This document shows, one piece after another, positions 44,197-51,858 of a DNA stretch of 64,000 bases. The stretch is from Magnetococcales bacterium (GTDB lineage Bacteria > Pseudomonadota > Magnetococcia > Magnetococcales > Magnetaquicoccaceae). Under the pieces are notes generated by a model. The model searched no databases, was not told where the DNA came from, and worked only from the letters and a program-made list of their open reading frames with translations. A program made the position numbers and the translations under genes. The stretch covers positions 1-64,000 of the forward strand of contig JAANAU010000002.1 in NCBI GenBank assembly GCA_011089965.1, read 5' to 3'. Positions within the stretch are counted from its first letter, which is position 1. Every line of letters begins with the position of its first letter.

Positions 44197-45141
44197 ATTC
44201 TGGACTACTCACGCATTGAATCCGGACGTTTCAACCTGCACGACATCCCGTTTTCACCGGCGGCTTTGGTGGAAGAGATCACCAATCTGATGCGCATCTC
44301 TGCCGAACAGAAAGGGTTGCAACTGCTGGCCCAGATTGCGCCCGAGACCCATCTGACCATCCTGGGGGATGATGGACGGGTGCGGCAGATTCTGATCAAT
44401 CTGATTGGCAATGCCATCAAGTTCACGGATCAGGGCCACATCCAAGTCACCCTGGCTTTGCACCCGGAGCAGCCAGACCAACTCTTGTTTCAGGTGGCCG
44501 ATACCGGAATCGGCATGACCTCCGAGTTTCAGAAACGGCTGTTTGAACGCTTCTCGCAGGCGGAAACCGGAACAGGACGGCGTTATGGCGGGACCGGTCT
44601 GGGTCTGTCGATCACGCGCAAGCTGTTGGAAATGATGCAAGGATCCATCCGGGTGGAGAGCCAACCCCACAAAGGGAGTCGTTTCAGTTTCACACTGCCG
44701 ATCCGGCAGGCAAACACCATCACCATGCCTGGTCGCAATTCAATCCACTCCAGAAATATCGCCCGTCATCTCCAGATATTGCTGGTCGAGGATTGTCTGG
44801 AAAATCAGATCCTGTTTCAGATCTATCTGGAATCGGCAGATGCCACTATCGTCACGGTGAACAATGGCCAGGAGGCCCTGGAACGGATACAACAGCAGCA
44901 ATTCGACCTGGTGCTGATGGACATGGAGATGCCGGTCATGGATGGCCTGACGGCAACCCGCACCATTCGCCACTGGGAACAGACCCACAACTGTCAACCT
45001 GTCGTCATCCTGGCCTTAAGCGCCCATGCCACTGCCGACAAACAGCAAGCCAGTCTCCAGGCTGGTTGTCAGGACCATCTGACCAAACCGGTCAGCAAAC
45101 GAGAGCTGTTGGAGGCCATGGCGCGCGCCTTGTCGGCTTGA
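44197..45141 (+). pseudogene. Decapitated hybrid histidine kinase (HATPase + receiver only)
   Basis: The frame is open directly from the IS end. It begins in the middle of a HisKA domain ([14 protein letters not shown], the segment just after the phospho-His helix), then HATPase with [19 protein letters not shown] and [10 protein letters not shown] receiver domain follows ([33 protein letters not shown]). All sensor sequence and the H-box are missing, replaced by the IS. A Met at 44266 could start a 291-residue fragment. The final A of the TGA stop is the first base of the next dispersed element. Confidence 0.85.
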
Positions 45142-45414
45142 GAGGCTGTTTGGTGATTCCTGAGCCGAGATGAACAAATATCCAATGATTGAAAGAAAAG
45201 AGGGGGTCTGGGGGATTCATCCCCCAGGGTTTTGATTTTTTGATGTTTGAAAAAATAATTTATTAATATTTTTGTAAAAATTTTATTAATTAAAAAAATT
45301 TAAAGTCCCAGGGGTTTCACCCCTGGCCCCCACCAGGGGGGTAACCCCCCCTGGACCCCTGATGATGGTGTCTTGACTCCCTACTGATCATACAAGAATC
45401 ACCAAACAGCCTCT
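45141..45414. mobile_element. MITE-like dispersed element, copy B7, complete
   Basis: The 274-base element is bounded by a perfect 19-base inverted repeat: AGAGGCTGTTTGGTGATTC at 45141-45159 and its complement at 45396-45414. Inside are CTGGGGGATTCATCCCCCAG, an AT-rich core with ATTTATTAATATTTTTG, and GC hairpins CCAGGGGTTTCACCCCTGG and CCAGGGGGGTAACCCCCC. It has no coding capacity. It fills the 310-base gap between the kinase fragment and the CheX-like gene and is the best-defined member of the family. Confidence 0.85.
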
Positions 45415-45451
45415 GAAAATCCGCACCCGGCCCCCGGTGCTCCCATCATGG

Positions 45452-45949
45452 TCACCGCCCCTTGAACTGCTGGACGTAAAAGAAGAACTCCACGAAAAAG
45501 AGTCCGGCATCGCATTTGAAATACTGCTTGACGCTGTCAAAGTTGCTCTTGTACTGCATCCGGTAATCCGTACCGGTCACCAACGTGGGCGGAGTCAGAT
45601 TGATATTGCCGAACCCTTTGCCCAGCCGGGTCTGGACACCGCCAGCAATGATATTGGCCAACTCGCCAAATCCATCCCCCGCCTCGCCGCAGATGCTATC
45701 GAAATTCTCTCCGGCAAAAGAGGAGGCCAACTCCATGGCGACATGCAGGGGGGCAGCCAGGTGAATGCCGCCATTGATCCCACCCGAATAGTTCACCACC
45801 ACCGTCACTTCTGAGCTGGGTGGACGATAGATATCCTCGTCCTTCTTGTTGACCGTCGGACCATTGTCAAGTTGCATGACCAGATAGGCAGAGAACATTT
45901 CATGGACTGCCGCCTTGATCATTTCCGCAAATTCCGTTTTCAACAACAT
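45452..45949 (-). CDS. CheX-like chemotaxis phosphatase
   Basis: The 165-residue protein has the CheC/CheX/FliY-type helix GDGFGELANIIAGGVQTRLG. This contains the ExxN catalytic pair (Glu and Asn) that positions water to dephosphorylate CheY-P. Upstream, VNYSGGINGGIHLAAPLHVAMELASSFAGE fits the CheX fold. AAGGA precedes the ATG. It is not next to other chemotaxis genes, so it may serve the nearby receiver-domain proteins (inference). Confidence 0.88.
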   Translation of the reverse strand: MLLKTEFAEMIKAAVHEMFSAYLVMQLDNGPTVNKKDEDIYRPPSSEVTVVVNYSGGINGGIHLAAPLHVAMELASSFAGENFDSICGEAGDGFGELANIIAGGVQTRLGKGFGNINLTPPTLVTGTDYRMQYKSNFDSVKQYFKCDAGLFFVEFFFYVQQFKGR

Positions 45950-46088
45950 GATTGGTTCGTCCTTATATGGATTTCATTAAACCAGCGAGTCTGCAACCTC
46001 GAACTCACACCCCATACTGGCTTTCAATAATGTATATAGTTGTCCGCCATGGGCGCACTTTAACAAACACCGCTCCAGAGAGCAACCT

Positions 46089-47180
46089 TCAAAGCACACC
46101 ACAGCTCAGAAAGAGTTGGTGATACTGACCTGCCACCCACTCCCAATCGAGTCCGCGCACACTCTCCAGACCGCCGGTACGGATCCGTTCCCGCAGCAAC
46201 GGGTCACGCATCAGGGTGATCACCTGCTCGGCCATCTGCTGCACCTCTCCCACCTCGGAGAGAAAACCGTTCTGACCATCCAGAATCCAGTCGGCAGGCA
46301 TGCCCATGCGCGACGAGACCACCGGGACACCGCACGCCCAACTCTCCATCAACGCCTTTGGCCCCCCCTCGACCCGCGAAGTGATGGCATACAGGTCCAA
46401 CGCCTGATAATAACGGACGATTTGCAGGTAATCCTCCAGAAAATAGTGCCGATACGGGATGCCGAGTCGCTCCAGATGACGCTTCACATAACCGCGCGCC
46501 GGACCGGTCAAAAGCACCATCAGGTGGGGATGCACCCCACGAATCCGCTCCAGAAGCCCAATCAGCAGGTCCGGTCCCTTGATCCATTTGGGTTCATCAC
46601 CCGCCTCCCAACCCACGCCATCCTTCTGGAAGGAGCCAATACAAAACGCCTCCTCCGGAATATCCAGAGCGGCACGGATCTCTCTGCGTTCCTCGGGTTG
46701 AGACGGACGGAAACGGGTCAGATCCACCCCCAAAGGGATCAACTCGATCAGGGCACCCGGTACACCATGCGCCATCAACACGCGCCGGGAGATCTGACAG
46801 GAGACGATCACCTTGCGCACCCGCTCCAAGGCAGACGGCATCTGTGCAAACATCCGCTCCATAACCGGATCCTTCGTGGCAAGATCTCCATGGAACCAGA
46901 TCAGAAACAGGTCATTGGAAGGATGCAGTTGCTTTCTCAGATCCGAAAAAAACGCCCCGCGATTGCCAAACAGAATCACTTGATGACGCAACGCCCAAGG
47001 CGCGGTGATGATCGGCACCCGGTCATGCAGCCGCCGCTCCAACCCTTGGGCAATATAATGGGCATCCCATTTGAACGACCAGTTGGCCGCATCCGTGACA
47101 TAATGGACCCGACGATGCCAGCGTCCCACCAGCTCCTGCTTGAGCGTCTTCAGGCTGGTGCGCACAATCCCCATGCTCAT
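46089..47180 (-). CDS. Family 4 glycosyltransferase
   Basis: The 363-residue GT-B protein has a C-terminal nucleotide-sugar binding part: IPLGVDLTRFRPSQPEE, LTGPARGYVKRHLERLGIP and the EX7E-type motif SRVEGGPKALMESWACGVPVVSS. It transfers a sugar to a glycan in the cytoplasm. GAGG precedes the ATG at 47180; a second Met two codons on is possible. It is divergent from the GT2-AsnB pair. Confidence 0.9.
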   Translation of the reverse strand: MSMGIVRTSLKTLKQELVGRWHRRVHYVTDAANWSFKWDAHYIAQGLERRLHDRVPIITAPWALRHQVILFGNRGAFFSDLRKQLHPSNDLFLIWFHGDLATKDPVMERMFAQMPSALERVRKVIVSCQISRRVLMAHGVPGALIELIPLGVDLTRFRPSQPEERREIRAALDIPEEAFCIGSFQKDGVGWEAGDEPKWIKGPDLLIGLLERIRGVHPHLMVLLTGPARGYVKRHLERLGIPYRHYFLEDYLQIVRYYQALDLYAITSRVEGGPKALMESWACGVPVVSSRMGMPADWILDGQNGFLSEVGEVQQMAEQVITLMRDPLLRERIRTGGLESVRGLDWEWVAGQYHQLFLSCGVL

Positions 47181-47291
47181 GACCGTACCTCACGCATGCC
47201 TCGAATGGATGATGTCGTCGGTTGACCCTTGAACGGAAGGTCGCCACAATGCAGTTCCGGCATCACCTCCAGGCAAGGAATTTCATGGCCG

Positions 47292-48290
47292 ATGACTCCT
47301 GATCCCACTATGTCTGCAACCGCTCCCATCCAGATCTCCGTGCTGATTCCGGTTTACAACGAGGAAGAGAACATTCTCCCCCTCTGTCAGGATCTGAAAA
47401 CCGTCATGACCTCCATGGCTCTACCCTATGAGGTCATCCTGATCGACGACGGCAGTCAGGACCAATCGGCTGAGCGGTTGCGCCAGATCGCCTTGTCCGA
47501 TCCAGCCTTCAAAGTGATCCGTTTTCGACGCAACTTCGGGCAAACCGCCGCCATCATGGCTGGCATTGAACATGCCCAGGGGGCCATTCTGATTCCCATG
47601 GACTCGGATCGGCAGAACGATCCCCACGACATACCCAGATTGCTGGAAAAACTCCAGCAAGGATACGATGTCGTCTCTGGATGGCGCAAGCACCGCCAGG
47701 ACAACCCCTATATCCGCACCTGGCCCAGCCGCATGGCCAACTGGTTGATCTCCAACATCTCCGGCGTCCATTTGCACGATTATGGCTGTACCATCAAGGC
47801 CTACCGCCGCGAAGTCATTGAAGGGGTGCGCCTGTACGGTGAAATGCACCGGTTCATCCCAATATATGCCCACTGGATGGGTGCTTCCGTGACCGAAATC
47901 GAAGTCACCCACCACCCGCGCACCTCTGGAATCTCCAAATATGGCCTCAACCGGATCTTCAAGGTGATCCTCGATCTGATCGTGGTTCAGTTCCTGGGCC
48001 AATATTTCGTCAAGCCCATCTATCTGTTCGGCAGTTTTGGCTTGGTTGCGCTGCTGCTGTCTGCCGTCAGCGGCTGCTGGGCACTCTATCTGAAATTCTT
48101 CACCGACACATCCCTCATCAGTACACCACTGCCACTTATTGCCGTCATGTGCCTCATGACCGGAATTATCGCCATTCTGCTCGGTCTGGTGGCTGAGATG
48201 GTGGTCCGTACCTATTTTGAGTCACAAGGACGCAGCATTTACCTGATGCGCGAGACCATCAATCTCTCCTCACCCCCCACAGAGGATTGA
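47292..48290 (+). CDS. Family 2 glycosyltransferase with two C-terminal membrane helices (DPM1/ArnC-like)
   Basis: The 332-residue protein has the GT-A part ISVLIPVYNEEENILPL, VILIDDGSQDQS, RRNFGQTAAIMAGIEHA and LIPMDSDRQNDP, and the HHPRTSGISKYGLNRIFK segment. Two membrane spans (about 245-265 and 280-305) follow. Such enzymes load a sugar onto undecaprenyl phosphate. AAGGAA ten bases upstream supports the ATG at 47292; the Met at 47310 is an alternative. It is followed by asnB after 9 bases. Confidence 0.92.
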   Translation: MTPDPTMSATAPIQISVLIPVYNEEENILPLCQDLKTVMTSMALPYEVILIDDGSQDQSAERLRQIALSDPAFKVIRFRRNFGQTAAIMAGIEHAQGAILIPMDSDRQNDPHDIPRLLEKLQQGYDVVSGWRKHRQDNPYIRTWPSRMANWLISNISGVHLHDYGCTIKAYRREVIEGVRLYGEMHRFIPIYAHWMGASVTEIEVTHHPRTSGISKYGLNRIFKVILDLIVVQFLGQYFVKPIYLFGSFGLVALLLSAVSGCWALYLKFFTDTSLISTPLPLIAVMCLMTGIIAILLGLVAEMVVRTYFESQGRSIYLMRETINLSSPPTED

Positions 48291-48299
48291 TCCATCACC

Positions 48300-50171
48300 A
48301 TGTGCGGCATTGTCGGCTTTGTCGGACCAGGCACCGCAGAGGATCTGCACCGCATGACCGATGCATTGACCCATCGCGGACCAGATGGCAAGGGGATCCA
48401 TATCGATCCTCACAGACGCCTGTTTCTGGGACATCGCCGCCTGGCCATTCTCGATCTGGAAGGCGGAGATCAACCCATGTGGAGCCAGGATCGCAAACTC
48501 TGCATCATTTTCAATGGCGAGATCTACAACCATGCCGATCTGCGCGCCACATTGGAGCAGCGCGGTCACCGTTTTCAGAGCCACCACTCCGATACCGAAA
48601 CCCTGCTGTACGGCTACCGGGAGTGGGGACGTTCCCTGCCGGAACGACTCAACGGCATGTTTGCCTTTGTGATCTATGATCTGGAACAGGCGCGCCTGTT
48701 TGCCGCGCGCGACCGTTTCGGAAAAAAACCTTTTTTTTACAAATGGAGTCACAATCAATTTTTGTTTGCTTCAGAACTCTCAGCATTGCAGCACCATACC
48801 GATTTTTCTGCACAAATCGATCCACTGGCCGTGCAAAAACTGTTTGCCTATGGCTTCATTCCGGCCCCGCACGCCATCCATCAGGGGTGTCGCAAACTCC
48901 CATCCGGCAGTTGGCTGGAGTTGGAGTTGGATGGCATGCGACTGCAACAGGGCCGCTACTGGCAATTTCGTCTGCACCCGGACAGTGCCTGGAACCAACG
49001 TCCGGAAGAGGAGTTGGCCGAGGAGTTGCGCACTCTGCTCTCCCAGGCCGTGCAACGCCGCATGGAGAGCGATGTACCCTTGGGGTTTTTCTTAAGCGGC
49101 GGCATCGACTCCTCAACCGTATTGGCCATGGCCACCCGTCACCGCCCGGCCCATGAACTGCAAACCTTTGCCATCGGCTTTCACGAACCTTCCTACGACG
49201 AATCCGCCTACGCCCGCCAGGAGGCCCAACGCCTCGGCACCCAACATCGGGAAGAGATCCTCTCGTTGGAACAGGCCAAATCCATCATACCACAGGTATT
49301 GGGACACCTGGATGAACCGCTGGGTGATCCATCGATTCTGCCCACCACACTCTTGAGCGCCTTTGCCCGTCGTCATGTCACCGTTGCTCTGGGAGGAGAT
49401 GGCGGCGACGAATTGTTCGCCGGCTACGATCCCTTTCTGGCCATGACACCGGCCCGGATCTACCAGGCTCTGGTTCCGACACGAATGCATCGCGCCCTGC
49501 GCTCTCTGGCCAACCGTCTGCCCCGTTCCGGTCGCAACATGAGCCTGGACTTCAAGTTGCGCCGTTTTCTCTCCGGACTCTCCCATCCACCCTCTTTGTG
49601 GAACCCGACCTGGATGGCCCCATTGGAGCCGGATGCCATTGCCGATCTGCTCCATCAACCCGTGGATCCGGAAGAGCTGTATGCCGAAGCACTCGGCCTT
49701 TGGAACAGTTCCGATCTTGCCGACCCGACAGACCGCTCCCTGGAATATTTCACCAATTTTTATTTAACAGACGACATCCTGGTCAAGGTGGACCGGGCAT
49801 CCATGATGATGTCCTTGGAGGTGCGCGCACCGTTTCTGGACAACGATGTGGTCGCCTTTGCGCAAAAACTCCCGATAAAATTCAAACTGCGTCACGGGGT
49901 GCGCAAATATCTGTTGAAAAAAGCCATGACCGGTCTGCTGCCCAAAGAGCTGATTCACCGCCGCAAAAAAGGGTTTGGCGTACCGATTGCCGACTGGTTG
50001 CAAACCTTCCCGGAAACGCCTCCTCTGTCACCCCTTGCCAACGCCAATCCGGCCTGGGTGGCCGAGCAGTGGCGACAACACCGTACCCGGGTTGCAGATC
50101 ATCGCCTGTTCTTGTGGAGCTGGTTAAGCCTCTCCCTGTTCAACCACCAGACTGATTCTTCCAATATTTGA
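48300..50171 (+). CDS. asnB: Asparagine synthase (glutamine-hydrolysing)
   Basis: The 623-residue protein has an N-terminal Ntn glutaminase domain with Cys2 (MCGIVGFVG) and ALTHRGPDG. The C-terminal ATP-pyrophosphatase domain has FFLSGGIDSSTVLA and ALGGDGGDELFAGYDPF. It makes Asn from Asp, Gln and ATP. In glycan clusters such AsnB copies may instead amidate sugar carboxylates, as for WbpS-like proteins (inference). AGAGGA overlaps the end of the upstream gene. The 3' end overlaps the convergent methyltransferase by 32 bases. Confidence 0.95.
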   Translation: MCGIVGFVGPGTAEDLHRMTDALTHRGPDGKGIHIDPHRRLFLGHRRLAILDLEGGDQPMWSQDRKLCIIFNGEIYNHADLRATLEQRGHRFQSHHSDTETLLYGYREWGRSLPERLNGMFAFVIYDLEQARLFAARDRFGKKPFFYKWSHNQFLFASELSALQHHTDFSAQIDPLAVQKLFAYGFIPAPHAIHQGCRKLPSGSWLELELDGMRLQQGRYWQFRLHPDSAWNQRPEEELAEELRTLLSQAVQRRMESDVPLGFFLSGGIDSSTVLAMATRHRPAHELQTFAIGFHEPSYDESAYARQEAQRLGTQHREEILSLEQAKSIIPQVLGHLDEPLGDPSILPTTLLSAFARRHVTVALGGDGGDELFAGYDPFLAMTPARIYQALVPTRMHRALRSLANRLPRSGRNMSLDFKLRRFLSGLSHPPSLWNPTWMAPLEPDAIADLLHQPVDPEELYAEALGLWNSSDLADPTDRSLEYFTNFYLTDDILVKVDRASMMMSLEVRAPFLDNDVVAFAQKLPIKFKLRHGVRKYLLKKAMTGLLPKELIHRRKKGFGVPIADWLQTFPETPPLSPLANANPAWVAEQWRQHRTRVADHRLFLWSWLSLSLFNHQTDSSNI

Positions 50172-50925
50172 GGGCACGATAACGCGCAATCAATCGTACC
50201 GTGCGTTGGTGCATGGCTGGCGACAACATTTTGACCACCATCTTCCGCAAACGATACCACCAGGGAGAAAGATCGACCACCGACTCTCCTGCCCCCAGAG
50301 AGGTGGCACGCCAGGCAGAAGGCATGGAATACAATCTATCTTTACGAACAAACAAAAACGTATTATACTTATACCATGACTGAACCGCACGATTATGAAT
50401 GATCTGTGGTCGCACACAATCCAGCATTAAATAATTTTGATTTTCAAACAACTCTTTCCAGTATTCATACGGCTGCTCATTGATATGGTATTCTCCTCCC
50501 TGACCCGGTGGAGAGGCTGAAAACAAGACCCAATCCGCATGGCGCGTCAGCGAGGCCACCAGAATCGCCGCAGAGGCTTCCGGCAGATGTTCCGCCACTT
50601 CCAATGACATGGCCAGATCAAACCTGCGTTCCAAATCAACCGGCCTGGACAAATCCACAGCCATGAATTGCTCCCTGGGAATCAACATCCGCTCCGGATT
50701 GACCGCTCCACCATCCAACCCCTGAATCTCCGATACCCCCAACTGCAACCAAACCGACAACCACCCCCCTTCCGCACACCCAAAATCCACGACACTCCGA
50801 ATGGTCAACCGTGACAACAACAATGACGCAATCAAGCGTGCCGATTCCAGATTGCTGGCCGTCGTCGTGGAATAAAACAATTCATCATACCGAAGTTTTT
50901 GCACCTCAGCGTCATCCGCCACCAT
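50140..50925 (-). CDS. SAM-dependent methyltransferase
   Basis: The 261-residue protein has motif I SVVDFGCAEGGWLSVWL, GLDGGAVNPERMLI, FDLAMSLEVAEHLPE and LVASLTRHADWVLFSASPP. The C-terminal region is basic (LIARYRALKYWKNQ). The substrate is probably a saccharide or lipid of the cluster. I chose the Met at 50925, which overlaps the upstream methyltransferase by 14 bases; a Met 21 codons earlier would overlap by 77. The leftward unit is membrane protein, methyltransferase, methyltransferase. Confidence 0.85.
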   Translation of the reverse strand: MVADDAEVQKLRYDELFYSTTTASNLESARLIASLLLSRLTIRSVVDFGCAEGGWLSVWLQLGVSEIQGLDGGAVNPERMLIPREQFMAVDLSRPVDLERRFDLAMSLEVAEHLPEASAAILVASLTRHADWVLFSASPPGQGGEYHINEQPYEYWKELFENQNYLMLDCVRPQIIHNRAVQSWYKYNTFLFVRKDRLYSMPSAWRATSLGAGESVVDLSPWWYRLRKMVVKMLSPAMHQRTVRLIARYRALKYWKNQSGG

Positions 50926-51841
50926 GCTGATCTCCCACCCGACCCGAAACCACTTCAGAAGAGGGCACTCCCGGAACTTTGGCCGCAAAGCGCATGCAAC
51001 CGCTCCTTCCCAACAATACAGGAATGATATTGAAAGGAATCATGCCGATCAGCAAAGGAGTATAATAACGCGCCCGCCCCCGGATCAAAGCCGGATTGTG
51101 ACGCAAATCAGATCGCTTGCGTTGCAGGAAGTTCTGAATCGACAAGACCAGATGACTGGTATTCAGCACACACTCGACAGCAACGGATTCAAAACCAATC
51201 CTCGTCAATAATTCTGACAAAGTATCCGCAGTAAATTGAAACGTATGGCGCGGCACATGATTACCGCCCCAAAATCGACCAAACAACCGTTGATCCACAG
51301 AACGAAAATTAGGCACCTCTCCAAGCAACACCCCCCCTTTTTTCAACAAGACAAACGCCTTGTATAACTCTTCAAGGGGGTCAGTGACATGCTCCAGATA
51401 ATTGTTCATGAAAATCGCATCATACACCTGATCCGGAGATGAAAAGGTCGAGAACAGACCCAAATGCACATTCACACCCCGTGCAGTGGCCATGGCAGCC
51501 GCCTGTGCATTGAAGTCGATCCCATCCAAACGCTCTGGATTCAAAACGCGCATCTTGTGCAAGAAGGCTCCGCTGCCACACCCGACATCGAGCAGGGCGC
51601 AACCCGGCTGAAGATGGCGTCTGATCTCGCGATGCAAAAACCAGTCCTGCACACCAGACAATGCCCGAAACAGTCTACCCCGTTCCTGCGCAGAAAAATA
51701 ACCATGATAATCCACTTCATAGGCCGCTTTGAGCAACTCCTCTGTCGGAAACGGATCCAGTTGCACAATATGACATTGCAAACACTCTACATAGTCATAT
51801 ACCCCATGAACACCATACTCCCAATCCTGCATGCCGGTCAC
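50912..51841 (-). CDS. SAM-dependent methyltransferase with partial zinc-ribbon N-terminus
   Basis: The 309-residue protein has an N-terminal ECLQCHIVQLDPFPTEE, the second half of a Cys4 ribbon common in this methyltransferase group. Motif I (ALLDVGCGSGAFLHKM), GIDFNAQAA and DAIFMNNYLEHVTDP follow. The first CxxC pair of the ribbon is absent. The frame stops (TAG) six codons upstream of the GTG used here. A better RBS (AGGAGAG) serves an ATG nine bases upstream in another frame, so either the start is GTG or a small frameshift has removed the real N-terminus. Confidence 0.8.
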   Translation of the reverse strand: MTGMQDWEYGVHGVYDYVECLQCHIVQLDPFPTEELLKAAYEVDYHGYFSAQERGRLFRALSGVQDWFLHREIRRHLQPGCALLDVGCGSGAFLHKMRVLNPERLDGIDFNAQAAAMATARGVNVHLGLFSTFSSPDQVYDAIFMNNYLEHVTDPLEELYKAFVLLKKGGVLLGEVPNFRSVDQRLFGRFWGGNHVPRHTFQFTADTLSELLTRIGFESVAVECVLNTSHLVLSIQNFLQRKRSDLRHNPALIRGRARYYTPLLIGMIPFNIIPVLLGRSGCMRFAAKVPGVPSSEVVSGRVGDQHGGG

Positions 51842-51858
51842 GAACCATAAAATCTCTC

